Below the pieces are notes generated by a model, which was not told the DNA's origin, did no database searches, and worked only from the letters and a program-made list of their open reading frames with translations. A DNA stretch of 47,379 nucleotides, taken from the NCBI GenBank assembly GCA_025964395.1, contig JAOPYY010000068.1, positions 1 through 47,379 of the forward strand, given 5' to 3'. Numbering within the stretch: the stretch's first letter is position 1; the number at the start of each line of letters is the position of its first letter. Below, piece by piece: positions 24,356-32,492 of the stretch. Origin of the DNA: Actinomycetes bacterium. GTDB taxonomy: Bacteria; Actinomycetota; Thermoleophilia; Gaiellales; Gaiellaceae. The translations under genes and the position numbers were made by a program.

Positions 24356-25234
24356 TCAGCCCACGGCGAGTAGGTCTGCCCGGTGCGCGATGAGCACATC
24401 CCGCAGCGAAATCGGCTGGTGTCCGGTGAGGCGCTTGAAGGTTGGGTCGACTACGTCGAAGAAGCCGAGGCGAACTGCCCGGCCGAACGCCGTGAGGCTC
24501 AGGACGTTCATGATGGGCGTGCCGATGCCGGCGAGGACCTCGGTGAGCATCGCGTCACTGAGCTGGACGACCTTCACGGGCTGCCCGCTCAGGTCGGTGT
24601 AGAGCTCGGCGAGGTCGTTCGGGGATAGGGCCTCGGCGCCGGTGATCTCGTAGGTCTTGCCGATGTGGCCGTCGGTCGTGAGCACGATCGCGGCTGCCTC
24701 CGCGCAGTCCCGCCGCGAGACCGGGACGATGCGCCCGTCGCCGTTGTTCGTGATCAGCCGGCGGTTCTGGACGGCTGTCGCGGCGGGAGCAAGCACCAGC
24801 TCGGCGAAGGTTCCGAACCGCAGCACCGTCCACGCGAGGCCGCTGCGGTGGAGGATCCCCTCCGTGAGGCCCGGCTCCCAGGCATACCTGCCGGTCGGAT
24901 TCGTTGCCACGGGATTGACGATTGACGTGAACACCACGTGGTTGATCCCTTCTTCCGCCGCGGCGTTGATGGCGGCGCGATGCTGGCGGACCCGGTGACC
25001 AACGGCATCGGTGCTGATGAGGAGCATCCGACTGCCGCCGGCAAAGGCGTCGCGCAGTGAAGCCGGCTCGTCGAAGTCGCCGTAGCGCACCTCGGCGCCG
25101 CGAGCGCGAAACTCCCGCAGGGCCTCCGGAGTACGAGTCACGAGGACGAGGTGCTCCGGCGCGACGCGCTCGAGCAGTTGCTCGCTGACGAGGCGGCCGA
25201 GATGACCCGCCGCCCCCGTGACGATGAGGCTCAT
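24356..25234 (-). CDS. NmrA-like NAD(P)H-binding oxidoreductase (QOR2/quinone reductase type)
   Basis: A 292-aa atypical SDR. It opens with 'SLIVTGAAGHLGRLVSEQL', the Rossmann G-x-x-G-x-x-G motif, then 'TRTPEALREFRARGAEVRYGDFD' and 'AINAAAEEGINHVVFTSI', typical of NmrA/QorB-like proteins that lack the SDR Tyr-x3-Lys. Such proteins reduce quinones or act as redox sensors. The start at 25234 is the real one; 122 residues of the track ORF are antisense filler. It is divergent from the hydrolase, and a gap of 199 bp (25235-25433) holds the promoters. Confidence 0.85.
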   Translation of the reverse strand: MSLIVTGAAGHLGRLVSEQLLERVAPEHLVLVTRTPEALREFRARGAEVRYGDFDEPASLRDAFAGGSRMLLISTDAVGHRVRQHRAAINAAAEEGINHVVFTSIVNPVATNPTGRYAWEPGLTEGILHRSGLAWTVLRFGTFAELVLAPAATAVQNRRLITNNGDGRIVPVSRRDCAEAAAIVLTTDGHIGKTYEITGAEALSPNDLAELYTDLSGQPVKVVQLSDAMLTEVLAGIGTPIMNVLSLTAFGRAVRLGFFDVVDPTFKRLTGHQPISLRDVLIAHRADLLAVG

Positions 25235-25433
25235 CGAACTGTTCTGCCGATCGAAAAGGACATTCGCCACCGAGCAGGCTACGGCGCCCGCGGCACCACG
25301 GGACCGGCCCGAAGGACGGGACGCACCGTACGCGGGGCCACTCCGTCCGCGGGCCTCTGGGTCGTTTACTTCGTGTGAGACCCGGCAACCGCGCCGCGGT
25401 TTGGTGCCGCCGTGAACAGGAGGATGGGACCGT

Positions 25434-26240
25434 ATGCCCACAGCCAAGAACGGACCCGTAACGCTCTCGTGGGAGAGCTTCGGCGAAGGGCCGGCAGTGC
25501 TGCTCATTGCAGGACAGGGAATGACGGCGGACGGCTGGTGGGCGACGATCCCAGTTCTGGCCGAGTCGTTCCGCGTGATCGCCTTCGACAACCGCGACAC
25601 GGGAAGCAGCAGCCGGGTGCCCTGGTTCTACTCGGCGGCGCAGATGGCCGAGGACGCCGTAGCTGTCCTCGACGCGGCCGGCGAGGCGCGCGCCCACGTC
25701 TATGGCGTGTCGCTCGGGAGCCTTGTGGCACAGGAGGTGGCCCTGCGCCATCCCGACCGGGTCAACGCACTCGTCCTCGGCTCCAGCTCCGCCGGCGGGT
25801 TCGCCGCGTACAAGCCCTCGCCCCTATCAGCCGCGCAGACGTTCATGGTCCGCGTCGGGACCATGGCGCCTGCAGAAGCGGCGTGGGCGGCCGTCCCCTA
25901 CACCTACGCAAAGAAGACGCCACACTCCCACCCGGAACGCATCGTTGCCGACATCGACCACCGGCTGAGCTCCCAACACGACGCGCTCACCTACCTGCAC
26001 CAGGCAGCCGTGGTGGCGACCCATGACGCGTACGAGCGGCTGAACCAGGTGGCCGCCCCGACGCTCGTCGTCCACGGCGAGCAGGACATCTTCATGCCGC
26101 CCGCCAATGCGCTGGTGCTCGCCGAGAAAATCCCCGGGGCGCAGCTGCAACTGTGGCCGGAGGCGGGCCACCTGTACATGATCGACGAGCCGAAGGCCGA
26201 TCGCGAGATCGCACGCTTCCTCGCGGAAGCGAGTCGCTGA
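25434..26240 (+). CDS. Alpha/beta-hydrolase
   Basis: A 268-aa enzyme with the canonical triad: Ser93 (YGVSLGS), Asp218 (HGEQDIF) and His246 (EAGHLYM). 'AGQGMTADGWW' is near the oxyanion region and 'FDNRDTGSSSR' is common in this branch of small soluble esterases and C-C hydrolases. The ring-cleavage genes further downstream might use a C-C hydrolase, but no specific signature is visible. It converges on the AhpD-like gene. Confidence 0.88.
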   Translation: MPTAKNGPVTLSWESFGEGPAVLLIAGQGMTADGWWATIPVLAESFRVIAFDNRDTGSSSRVPWFYSAAQMAEDAVAVLDAAGEARAHVYGVSLGSLVAQEVALRHPDRVNALVLGSSSAGGFAAYKPSPLSAAQTFMVRVGTMAPAEAAWAAVPYTYAKKTPHSHPERIVADIDHRLSSQHDALTYLHQAAVVATHDAYERLNQVAAPTLVVHGEQDIFMPPANALVLAEKIPGAQLQLWPEAGHLYMIDEPKADREIARFLAEASR

Positions 26241-26255
26241 CGGCACAAAAAATGG

Positions 26256-26606
26256 CTACTCAGTCTCAGGTGCTGCGAACTCGCCGTACGCGGCGAGCGC
26301 ACGTGGCCCCCAGACCGTCCCGGGTCCGCCGTTCATCATGATCACCACGCTCATCGCCTCGGCGACTTCGGCCTCGGTCGCGCCCTGCCGCGCCGCCCCG
26401 CGCGCGTGCGCTGAGATGCACCCGTCGCATTCTCGGGTTGCGGCGATTGCCAACGCGACCAGTTCCTTGACCTTCCCTGGCAGCGCTCCGTCGGCGAGCA
26501 CCGCACTCGACATCGCGTTGTACGCGTCGTAGACGGCGGGAATGTTCTTGCGAAGCCGGGTTGCGGGTTGCGCCAAACCCTTGGCTATGTCTCTTGCGCT
26601 CTCCAT
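26256..26606 (-). CDS. Carboxymuconolactone decarboxylase-family protein (AhpD-like)
   Basis: A 116-aa helical protein with 'LVALAIAATRECDGCISAHARGAARQGAT', the AhpD-type CxxC-xx-H active site. These proteins act as small peroxidases or disulfide reductants, using a thioredoxin-like relay. It follows the ferredoxin gene by 7 nt on the same strand and probably belongs to that P450 operon. Confidence 0.85.
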   Translation of the reverse strand: MESARDIAKGLAQPATRLRKNIPAVYDAYNAMSSAVLADGALPGKVKELVALAIAATRECDGCISAHARGAARQGATEAEVAEAMSVVIMMNGGPGTVWGPRALAAYGEFAAPETE

Positions 26607-26613
26607 CGCGCGG

Positions 26614-26808
26614 TCAGGCCTCGTTCACCGTGATCGCCCGCGCCGGGCAGAGCCTTCGGGCCAAGAGGAGATCCTCGTCCAGCTCGCTCGGTGGATTGTC
26701 GTCGAGCAACTCGACGAAGCCTTCCTCATCCTGGTCGAACACATCCGGTGCGGTCCGCACGCAGTTCCCAGCTCCTAGACATACGTCTTTGTCGACGACC
26801 ACTTGCAT
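26614..26808 (-). CDS. Three-cysteine ferredoxin ([3Fe-4S]-type)
   Basis: A 64-aa protein with Cys10, Cys16 and Cys54 in 'CLGAGNC' and 'RRLCPARAI'. Position 13 is Ala in place of the fourth cysteine, so a [3Fe-4S] cluster is expected. Ferredoxins of this kind (FdxH/Fd-1 type) reduce actinobacterial P450s. The true start is MQVVVDKD at 26808; upstream residues of the track ORF are spurious. It is directly downstream of the P450 with a 35-nt gap. Confidence 0.92.
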   Translation of the reverse strand: MQVVVDKDVCLGAGNCVRTAPDVFDQDEEGFVELLDDNPPSELDEDLLLARRLCPARAITVNEA

Positions 26809-26843
26809 GGTGTTCTCCTTTCGTTCGCTTTCCGAGTTACGGC

Positions 26844-28061
26844 TCACCAGGTGACCGGCAGTTCGTAGACGCCGTAGATCGCCCCGTCGTGCTTGAACGG
26901 CACGTGCTCGAGATCTGTGGCGAGGCGCAGGCTCGGGATGCGCCGGTAGAGGGTTCCGTAGACGACTTGGAGCTCCACCCTGGCCAGCGGTTGGCCGAGG
27001 CACTGGTGCACGCCGAACCCGAACGCCATGTGTCCACCGGCGTCGCGCTGTAGGTCCAACCGCTCGGGATCGGCAAAGGCTTGCTCGTCGCGGTTGCCGG
27101 CATCGATGGCCATCACCACGCCGTCGCCGGCGCGGATGGTCTGCTGGCCGATCTCGATGTCGGCGAGCGCCACCCGCCGCAGGCCGGAGTGGATAATGCT
27201 GAGGTACCGCAGCAGCTCCTCGACCGCGCCGGCGATCAGCTTCGGGTCGTCGGCATCCCGCAGGGCGGCCAGCTGGTCGGGGTGTTCGAGCAGGGTCAGC
27301 GTGCCGAGCGCGATCATGTTCGCCGTGGTCTCGTGGCCGGCAAGGAGCAACAAGACCCCCATGACGGCCGCTTCGCGTCGGCTGAGCTCGCCGGTCTTCA
27401 CGTGTCCGGTCGCCAGCTCGGACAGCAGATCGTCGGCGGGGTCGGCGAGCTTCTCGGCGATCAGCCGGTCGAGATAGACGAGCAGCTTGCCGTTGGCTTC
27501 TCGCGCCGCCTCCGCCGAGGATTCACGATTGACGAGAACCCTGCTGTTCGCTTGGAAGAAGTCGTGGTCGGCGTAGGGCACGCCGAGCAGCTCGCAGATC
27601 ACGAGCGACGGCACGGGCAGCGCGAAGGCCTGCACCAGGTCGACCGGCTTGGGCCCGGCCAGCATTCGGTCGATCAGACCGTCCACGATCCGCTGGATCG
27701 CCGGCCGCTGCGCCTCGACGCGCTTGATCGCGAACCGGCCGGTCACCATCCGGCGCAACCGAGTGTGCTCGGGATCATCCATGCCGATGAAGGTCCGCCC
27801 CACGGTCCCGCGCTCGCGGGCAGCGACGCTGGCGTGCGGATAGCCGGGACGTTCGGTGTCGCGACTGATCCGCGGGTCACCGAGCAGCGCGCGCTGGTCC
27901 GCCTGGCGAGTGACCAGCCACGCAGTCCTGCCATCCCAGAGGCGTACCTTGGCGAGCGGCGCCTGGGCCTGTAACCCCCGCAGAGCGGGGGGCGGGCTGA
28001 ACGGGCAGACGGGCGCCCTGGCCATCGGAAACGCAGGAATCTCAGCCGATGTGGCAGCCAT
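26844..28061 (-). CDS. Cytochrome P450
   Basis: A 405-aa soluble bacterial P450. The I-helix is 'LLLAGHETTANM', the K-helix ExxR is 'AVEELLRYLS', and the heme-thiolate motif is 'MAFGFGVHQCLGQPLAR'. It resembles actinobacterial CYP105/107-like monooxygenases. With the following ferredoxin it forms an electron-transfer pair (a ferredoxin reductase is not in the window). The substrate is unknown; nearby ring-cleavage genes hint at aromatic compounds. Confidence 0.93.
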   Translation of the reverse strand: MAATSAEIPAFPMARAPVCPFSPPPALRGLQAQAPLAKVRLWDGRTAWLVTRQADQRALLGDPRISRDTERPGYPHASVAARERGTVGRTFIGMDDPEHTRLRRMVTGRFAIKRVEAQRPAIQRIVDGLIDRMLAGPKPVDLVQAFALPVPSLVICELLGVPYADHDFFQANSRVLVNRESSAEAAREANGKLLVYLDRLIAEKLADPADDLLSELATGHVKTGELSRREAAVMGVLLLLAGHETTANMIALGTLTLLEHPDQLAALRDADDPKLIAGAVEELLRYLSIIHSGLRRVALADIEIGQQTIRAGDGVVMAIDAGNRDEQAFADPERLDLQRDAGGHMAFGFGVHQCLGQPLARVELQVVYGTLYRRIPSLRLATDLEHVPFKHDGAIYGVYELPVTW

Positions 28062-28186
28062 GGCAGTTCAAGCTTCCCTGACGTTCGCCCAGGTAAGAAC
28101 CGTCCCATCGATCGTGGCTGCCCGTTGTTTGGGTCAGCCCGGCAACGTCCCTCGAAGGCCCGCAGGCCCCGCGTAGGTGACCAAGC

Positions 28187-29305
28187 TCACGGAGGTCGAG
28201 GTCCCTCCTCCGCGGCGGTCGGCGCTTGCCAGCGGGTCTCCAGCCGCGCGAGGCGCCAGACCAGCACGGCCACGGCCCACACGGCGAGGAACAGGGCGAC
28301 CATCAGGTAGCCGGCGGTGTTGAGGTCAACCCTGGCGATCGCGTCGGTGAGACGGCCATGAAGGTGCAGTTCGGTCGAGAGCAGTCCGGCGATCTCGATT
28401 CCCCCGACCAGGAAGGCGACCGCTACCGAGACCGCGGTGATCGCCATGTTGTAGTAGAGCTTGCGCAACGGCCGGGCGAACGCCCAGCCGTAGGCAGTGT
28501 TCATGAACAGCCCGTCGGCGGTGTCGAGCAGCGTCATGCCGCCAGCGAAAAGCAGCGGGAGCGCCAGCACCGCGTACCACGCCAGTCCCTCGGTGGCGGC
28601 GGCCGCGGTGCCGGCCAGCAGCACGACCTCGGTGGCGGTGTCGAAGCCGATCCCGAAGGCGACGCCGACGAAGAACAGCTGCCGGGTATGGGTGATCGAG
28701 CGCAGCCACCGGCCGAAGAGGCGGCTCATCAGCCCGCGTGCCTGCAGCTGCGCCTCGAGCTGCGCCTCGTCGTAGACGCCGCGGCGCAGGTTGCGGAACA
28801 CCCGCACGATGCCGGCGAGCACGACGAGGTTCATCGCGGCGATCAGCCACAGGAACGTCGCTGACATCGCCGTGCCGGCGACGCTCCCGGCGACCGCGAA
28901 CCGCGAGCTCGGCCGCACCGCGGTCGTGAAGACCTCCTTGGTCGCGAACGTGATGCCGACGCCGACCAGCATCACCACGCTCGAGTGGCCGAGGCCGAAG
29001 AAGAACCCGGCGCCAAGTGGCCGCCCGCCGTCGGCCATCAGCTTGCGCGTGCTGTTGTCGATGGCGGCGATGTGGTCGGCGTCGAAGGCGTGGCGGCACC
29101 CGAGCGTCCACGCGGTCAGCGCCGCGCCGAGCCCCACCCCGAGGCCGTTGTAGTGAGGATGGCTGGGAAGCACGGCGAGCGCGAACAGCCCCCAGCCCGC
29201 CGCGTTGAGAGCGACGGCCGTGGCCAGCATCCCGCCGAGGCGGTTCCGCTCAGGGCCCGAGAGCGCTCGCCACGTGTTGACGAGACGTGCTGGTGCGCTA
29301 CTCAT
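28187..29305 (-). CDS. NiCoT-family nickel/cobalt transporter (NhlF-like)
   Basis: A 372-aa membrane protein with about eight TM helices. Signatures are 'RHAFDADHIAAIDN' in TM2, 'FFFGLGHSSVVM', 'GIGFDTATEVVLL' and 'LLFAGGMTLLDTADGLFMNTAYGWAF'. It imports Ni2+ or Co2+. In Rhodococcus the related NhlF supplies cobalt to a cobalt-type nitrile hydratase; here it follows a cobalt-type thiocyanate hydrolase cluster by 24 nt on the same strand, so Co2+ import is the likely role (inference from context). Confidence 0.92.
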   Translation of the reverse strand: MSSAPARLVNTWRALSGPERNRLGGMLATAVALNAAGWGLFALAVLPSHPHYNGLGVGLGAALTAWTLGCRHAFDADHIAAIDNSTRKLMADGGRPLGAGFFFGLGHSSVVMLVGVGITFATKEVFTTAVRPSSRFAVAGSVAGTAMSATFLWLIAAMNLVVLAGIVRVFRNLRRGVYDEAQLEAQLQARGLMSRLFGRWLRSITHTRQLFFVGVAFGIGFDTATEVVLLAGTAAAATEGLAWYAVLALPLLFAGGMTLLDTADGLFMNTAYGWAFARPLRKLYYNMAITAVSVAVAFLVGGIEIAGLLSTELHLHGRLTDAIARVDLNTAGYLMVALFLAVWAVAVLVWRLARLETRWQAPTAAEEGPRPP

Positions 29306-29329
29306 CTCGAGGTGAAGTCGCGTCGCCGC

Positions 29330-29692
29330 TCAGGCGGCTTCCAGTCGCGTACGCACCGCCACCATGCGGCGAGCCAGCGTCTCCTCCTCGATCACGCCTC
29401 TCGCGACCAGTGAGTGAGCGAGCGCAACGAGTTGGTTCTCAGGCGCCGGCAGAGCTGAGTACATCGCCTGCGACAGGAGGTCCTCATCGCGCCGGCGCTC
29501 GAGCAGAGGCAGGGCCTCTCCGTTCCTGTCCAACGCGTCACACATCCCATCCAAGCTGGACTGCCAGGGCGGCAGCGGGTTCGTTACGCCGTGCTTCTCT
29601 GCGACTCGCGCCCACACCTGTCCACGCGCCGCGATCCGGTCGAGCGTCGGGATCCTGACGGCGCTGACATTCTGGCCCTGCGCTTCACTCAT
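29330..29692 (-). CDS. Thiocyanate hydrolase/nitrile hydratase maturation protein (P15K-like)
   Basis: A 120-aa protein: 'WARVAEKHGVTNPLPPWQSSLDGMCDALDR' and 'ALAHSLVARGVIEEETLARRMVAV'. Its position directly after the gamma subunit matches P15K, the cobalt-delivery factor of Thiobacillus thioparus thiocyanate hydrolase, and its C-terminal helix pair resembles the N-terminus of nitrile hydratase beta subunits, as nitrile hydratase activators do. The start at 29692 has GGAG upstream; residues before it in the track are spurious. The gap to scnC is 13 nt. Confidence 0.75.
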   Translation of the reverse strand: MSEAQGQNVSAVRIPTLDRIAARGQVWARVAEKHGVTNPLPPWQSSLDGMCDALDRNGEALPLLERRRDEDLLSQAMYSALPAPENQLVALAHSLVARGVIEEETLARRMVAVRTRLEAA

Positions 29693-29705
29693 CGCTCTGC
29701 TCCGA

Positions 29706-30431
29706 TCAATAGTTCGCCGCCGCACGTATCGCCGGCCGCACGGCGCGCACCGCATTCCATGTCACACCCGGCCTCGGCCGTGCCACGCCGATCAAGCAGT
29801 CGCGCGTCACGATCTCGGCCAGCTGATCTTCGCTCCATCCCTCCGTCCCGGCGGGCCTGACGGGGAGCACCAAGAACCTGTGCTTCTGGTTGGAGTCTTC
29901 GACCCGAACCTCGACATCCTCAGGAAGGTGAAGGCCGAATTCGCCGAGCACCTGCCGTGGCCATCGCACAATGCGGCGACGGTAGTTCGGCGTCCGATAC
30001 CACTCTGGCGAATTGCCGAGGATCGGTCGCGGGTAACACGAGCACAGCGTGCAGACCACGACGTGGTGCAGATTCGGCGTGTCCTCGAGAACATGCAGCG
30101 CGGTGAAATCGCTGGGTGTCCCGAAACCTGTCGGCTGAAGCCAGTCGACTCCCACCGCCCGGCTCGCCGCGATTGCATCTTCCAGGGCCAGCCGCTTGAA
30201 CTCCGGGTCCAGCCACGCCCTCGCAACCAGCCGCGCGGCCGGCGTCGGCCCGATCTGCTCCGCGAACTCGGTGAAGTGACGGTGATCCTCTGCGGTGAAC
30301 AGACCCTTCTCGATCGCGAGCTCCCGCACCGCGATCTCCAGCACCTCGAAGTCGGTGATCTCCTCGACCATCGGCGCATGGGGATGAAGGTCGTCGTGCC
30401 CCGTCTCGTGCGTGTCGTCTCCATGCGCCAT
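29706..30431 (-). CDS. scnC: Thiocyanate hydrolase gamma subunit (cobalt-binding)
   Basis: A 241-aa protein. The metal claw is C127-T-L-C130-S-C132 in 'VVVCTLCSCYPRPILG', with Cys130/Cys132 expected to become Cys-SO2H and Cys-SOH as in nitrile hydratase and SCNase. The 'YPRP' after the claw and 'SPEWYRTPNYRRRIVRWPRQVL' are SCNase-like; cobalt nitrile hydratases read differently ('PWPVLGLPPAWYK'). The N-terminus is His/Asp-rich ('HETGHDDLHPHAP'). Thiocyanate hydrolase converts SCN- plus water to COS and NH3. The call rests on remembered family sequence and should be confirmed by search. It follows the fused subunit gene by 4 nt. Confidence 0.85.
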   Translation of the reverse strand: MAHGDDTHETGHDDLHPHAPMVEEITDFEVLEIAVRELAIEKGLFTAEDHRHFTEFAEQIGPTPAARLVARAWLDPEFKRLALEDAIAASRAVGVDWLQPTGFGTPSDFTALHVLEDTPNLHHVVVCTLCSCYPRPILGNSPEWYRTPNYRRRIVRWPRQVLGEFGLHLPEDVEVRVEDSNQKHRFLVLPVRPAGTEGWSEDQLAEIVTRDCLIGVARPRPGVTWNAVRAVRPAIRAAANY

Positions 30432-30435
30432 CTCG

Positions 30436-31296
30436 CTAGTCCTCTCTCGTTGCTTGACTATCGGCCGGCTCGAGCCAACGCTCCGGAATCTCCGTCTGAA
30501 GGCTGTCGCCCGAACAGCCGGCGTACGGCTCCCAGAGATCGGCCATCCTGAAGCGCACGATGTAGAACCACTCGGGCTTCTGGTCGTCGCGATCGAACGC
30601 CTCGTCTTCCGGGGCGATGCTCTCGTATGAGACCTTCACGACGGTCCCGCGCGCGCCTCTCACATACTCCTGGGTGCGCGTGTAAAACACCGTCGGCAGA
30701 CCGCGGACGCGCACCTCGTCGCCGGCGCCGAACCTCGGCTTGCCGGCCATACCCGCGTAGCACTGCGGATCTCCCTTGCCCACAGCCACCACGTGGTGGT
30801 CATTTCTCGCGACGGCAGCGGGGTCGCCAGCGGCGCGAGGCGCCGCGTCCGGCAGCTCAGCGCCGATCCCTTCGGAATAACGGCGACGCACCTCGTCGAC
30901 TCGCTCGATCAACTCGCCAAGCGTCACGTGGTGCTTCTCGACCAGGACGCGCGCAGCAGCCAGCAGCCAGCGACCGTAGTACGGAAAACCCAGGTACACG
31001 GTCTTGCCGACGTCGACGTTCTGCATCCTGCGACGTTCCTCCGATACCCAGACGCCGCGCCAACCGAGCACCTCGCACGTCACATAGGTGTTGAGCTCCC
31101 ACTGCTCTTCCTCCTTGAGCAGGAACTCGGCCGGGGCACTAGGTACACCGCCGACATCGTGCGACGTCTTCATGTACGCGCGAAACCGCGCGTGATCGAT
31201 CTGATCCGGCGTCGGCGCGTCCTGGACCTCGTGAAACGCCGGGCGCAGCTGACCGACAAGCTCAAGGTCGCTCATCACATCGGAGCGATCAGACAT
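30436..31296 (-). CDS. Fused thiocyanate hydrolase beta-alpha subunit (NHase-beta-like)
   Basis: A 286-aa protein that joins the two small SCNase subunits in one chain. Residues about 1-150 match SCNase beta ('SHDVGG', 'KEEEQWELNTYVTCEVLGWRG', 'EERRRMQNVDVGKTVYLG', 'PYYGRWLLAAARVLVEK'). Residues about 171-280 match SCNase alpha ('GKGDPQCYAGMAGKPRFGAGD', 'FYTRTQEYVRGARGTV', 'WFYIVRF', 'DLWEPY', 'LQTEIPERWLE'). A short linker (about 150-170, 'AAPRAAGDPAAVARND') replaces the gene boundary. Nitrile hydratase beta has the same order in one chain, so this is a structural intermediate. The Arg-rich 'EERRR' contains residues expected near the claw. The ribosome site GGAGGTGAACAGG is strong. Confidence 0.85.
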   Translation of the reverse strand: MSDRSDVMSDLELVGQLRPAFHEVQDAPTPDQIDHARFRAYMKTSHDVGGVPSAPAEFLLKEEEQWELNTYVTCEVLGWRGVWVSEERRRMQNVDVGKTVYLGFPYYGRWLLAAARVLVEKHHVTLGELIERVDEVRRRYSEGIGAELPDAAPRAAGDPAAVARNDHHVVAVGKGDPQCYAGMAGKPRFGAGDEVRVRGLPTVFYTRTQEYVRGARGTVVKVSYESIAPEDEAFDRDDQKPEWFYIVRFRMADLWEPYAGCSGDSLQTEIPERWLEPADSQATRED

Positions 31297-31463
31297 TCCT
31301 GTTCACCTCCGCAGCACACCGCAACACTTGGCACGGCCGCTCACCTCGATTTTCCCTCCGATCGAGCGTGAAACACGCACCGGCCCCCACACGTGTTGTC
31401 CCGTGGTCGAGGCGCATCTGGCCCTTGGGGCCCTTCAGCGAAACGGTCAACCCGTGTTCAATC

Positions 31464-32375
31464 GTGGACGTGCGGGTCGTTAGCTTCGTCGGGCCGGACG
31501 GCCCTCGCCTCGGGGTTGTCGAGGGCGACCTTGTCGTCGACCTGACCGCGGTCGATCCGGCCGCTCCCCGCGATCTGCGTAAGGTCTTGTGCGCCGGCGG
31601 CCTGCCGGAGCTCCAGCGGCTCGTGCTCGGTGCGACGCCGGGCACGCGGCGGGCTCTCGACGAGCTGCAACTCGGGCTCCCGGTGCCGTGCCCCGGGAAG
31701 GTGTTCTGTTTGGGTTTGAACTATCGCGACCACGTCGACGAAGGGCCGTTCGAGCGCCAGGAGTACCCCGCGTTCTTCATGCGCGGCACGACGTCGCTGG
31801 TCTCCCATGGCGACCCGATCATCCGCCCGGCGTCGTCGGTGGCGCTCGATTACGAGGCGGAGCTCGCCGTCATCATCGGAAGGCGCGCTCGCCATTTGGG
31901 GGAGGAGGATTGCGGCGAGGTCATCGCGGGCTATACCTGCTTCAACGACGGGTCGGTGCGTGATTACCAGCAACACACGACCCAGTGGACGGTCGGCAAG
32001 AACTTCGACCGGACGGGCGCTCTTGGGCCGGCGATGGTCACGCCCGACGAGCTGCCGTCGTTCGCGACGGGTCTGCGGATCCAGTGCCGGCTCAACGGCG
32101 AGGTCGTCCAGGACAGCTCCACCGACAGGATGATCTTTTCGGTTCCCGACGTGCTCGTCTACCTGACGTCGGCTGCCACGCTGTACCCGGGAGACGTCGT
32201 CGTGATGGGCACGCCGGGCGGGGTGGGCATGTCGCGCAACCCGCCGCTGTGGATGAAGCACGGCGACGTCGTCGAGGTCGAGATTGAGGCCGTCGGGACC
32301 CTCGTGAACCGCGTGAAGGACGAGGTGGCCCCACTGGAGAAGCCCGAACTGCGCGAGACATACGTCGACCGTTAG
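31464..32375 (+). CDS. Fumarylacetoacetate hydrolase-family protein
   Basis: A 303-aa enzyme. 'VFCLGLNYRDHVDE', 'PAFFMRGTTSLVSHGDPI', 'DYEAELAVIIG' (metal-binding E..E), 'GYTCFNDGSVRDYQ', 'GPAMVTPDEL' and 'TGTPGGVG'-like 'VVMGTPGGVG' define the FAH/HpaG family, which cleaves or isomerises oxo-acids after ring opening. The start is uncertain: GTG 31464 is used; the ORF track's ATG 31368 would extend 32 residues of non-homologous sequence. It is divergent from the thiocyanate hydrolase operon and leads the ring-cleavage genes. Confidence 0.85.
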   Translation: MDVRVVSFVGPDGPRLGVVEGDLVVDLTAVDPAAPRDLRKVLCAGGLPELQRLVLGATPGTRRALDELQLGLPVPCPGKVFCLGLNYRDHVDEGPFERQEYPAFFMRGTTSLVSHGDPIIRPASSVALDYEAELAVIIGRRARHLGEEDCGEVIAGYTCFNDGSVRDYQQHTTQWTVGKNFDRTGALGPAMVTPDELPSFATGLRIQCRLNGEVVQDSSTDRMIFSVPDVLVYLTSAATLYPGDVVVMGTPGGVGMSRNPPLWMKHGDVVEVEIEAVGTLVNRVKDEVAPLEKPELRETYVDR

Positions 32376-32492
32376 TGGTGGTCCCGATCAGCCTCAGCTT
32401 CGAGAACGGCCCTGAGTCCGATGTCGCCGACTTCGTGCTCGACACGCTGGCCTAACCCCGGACACCGAGAACGAGAAGGAGGAGAAACGCCG

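Noticed and set aside
28187-31296. Ordinary cobalt nitrile hydratase operon
   Set aside because: The gamma claw is followed by YPRPILG, and both halves of the fused gene resemble thiocyanate hydrolase subunits more than NHase beta; no amidase gene is adjacent. It remains the main alternative.
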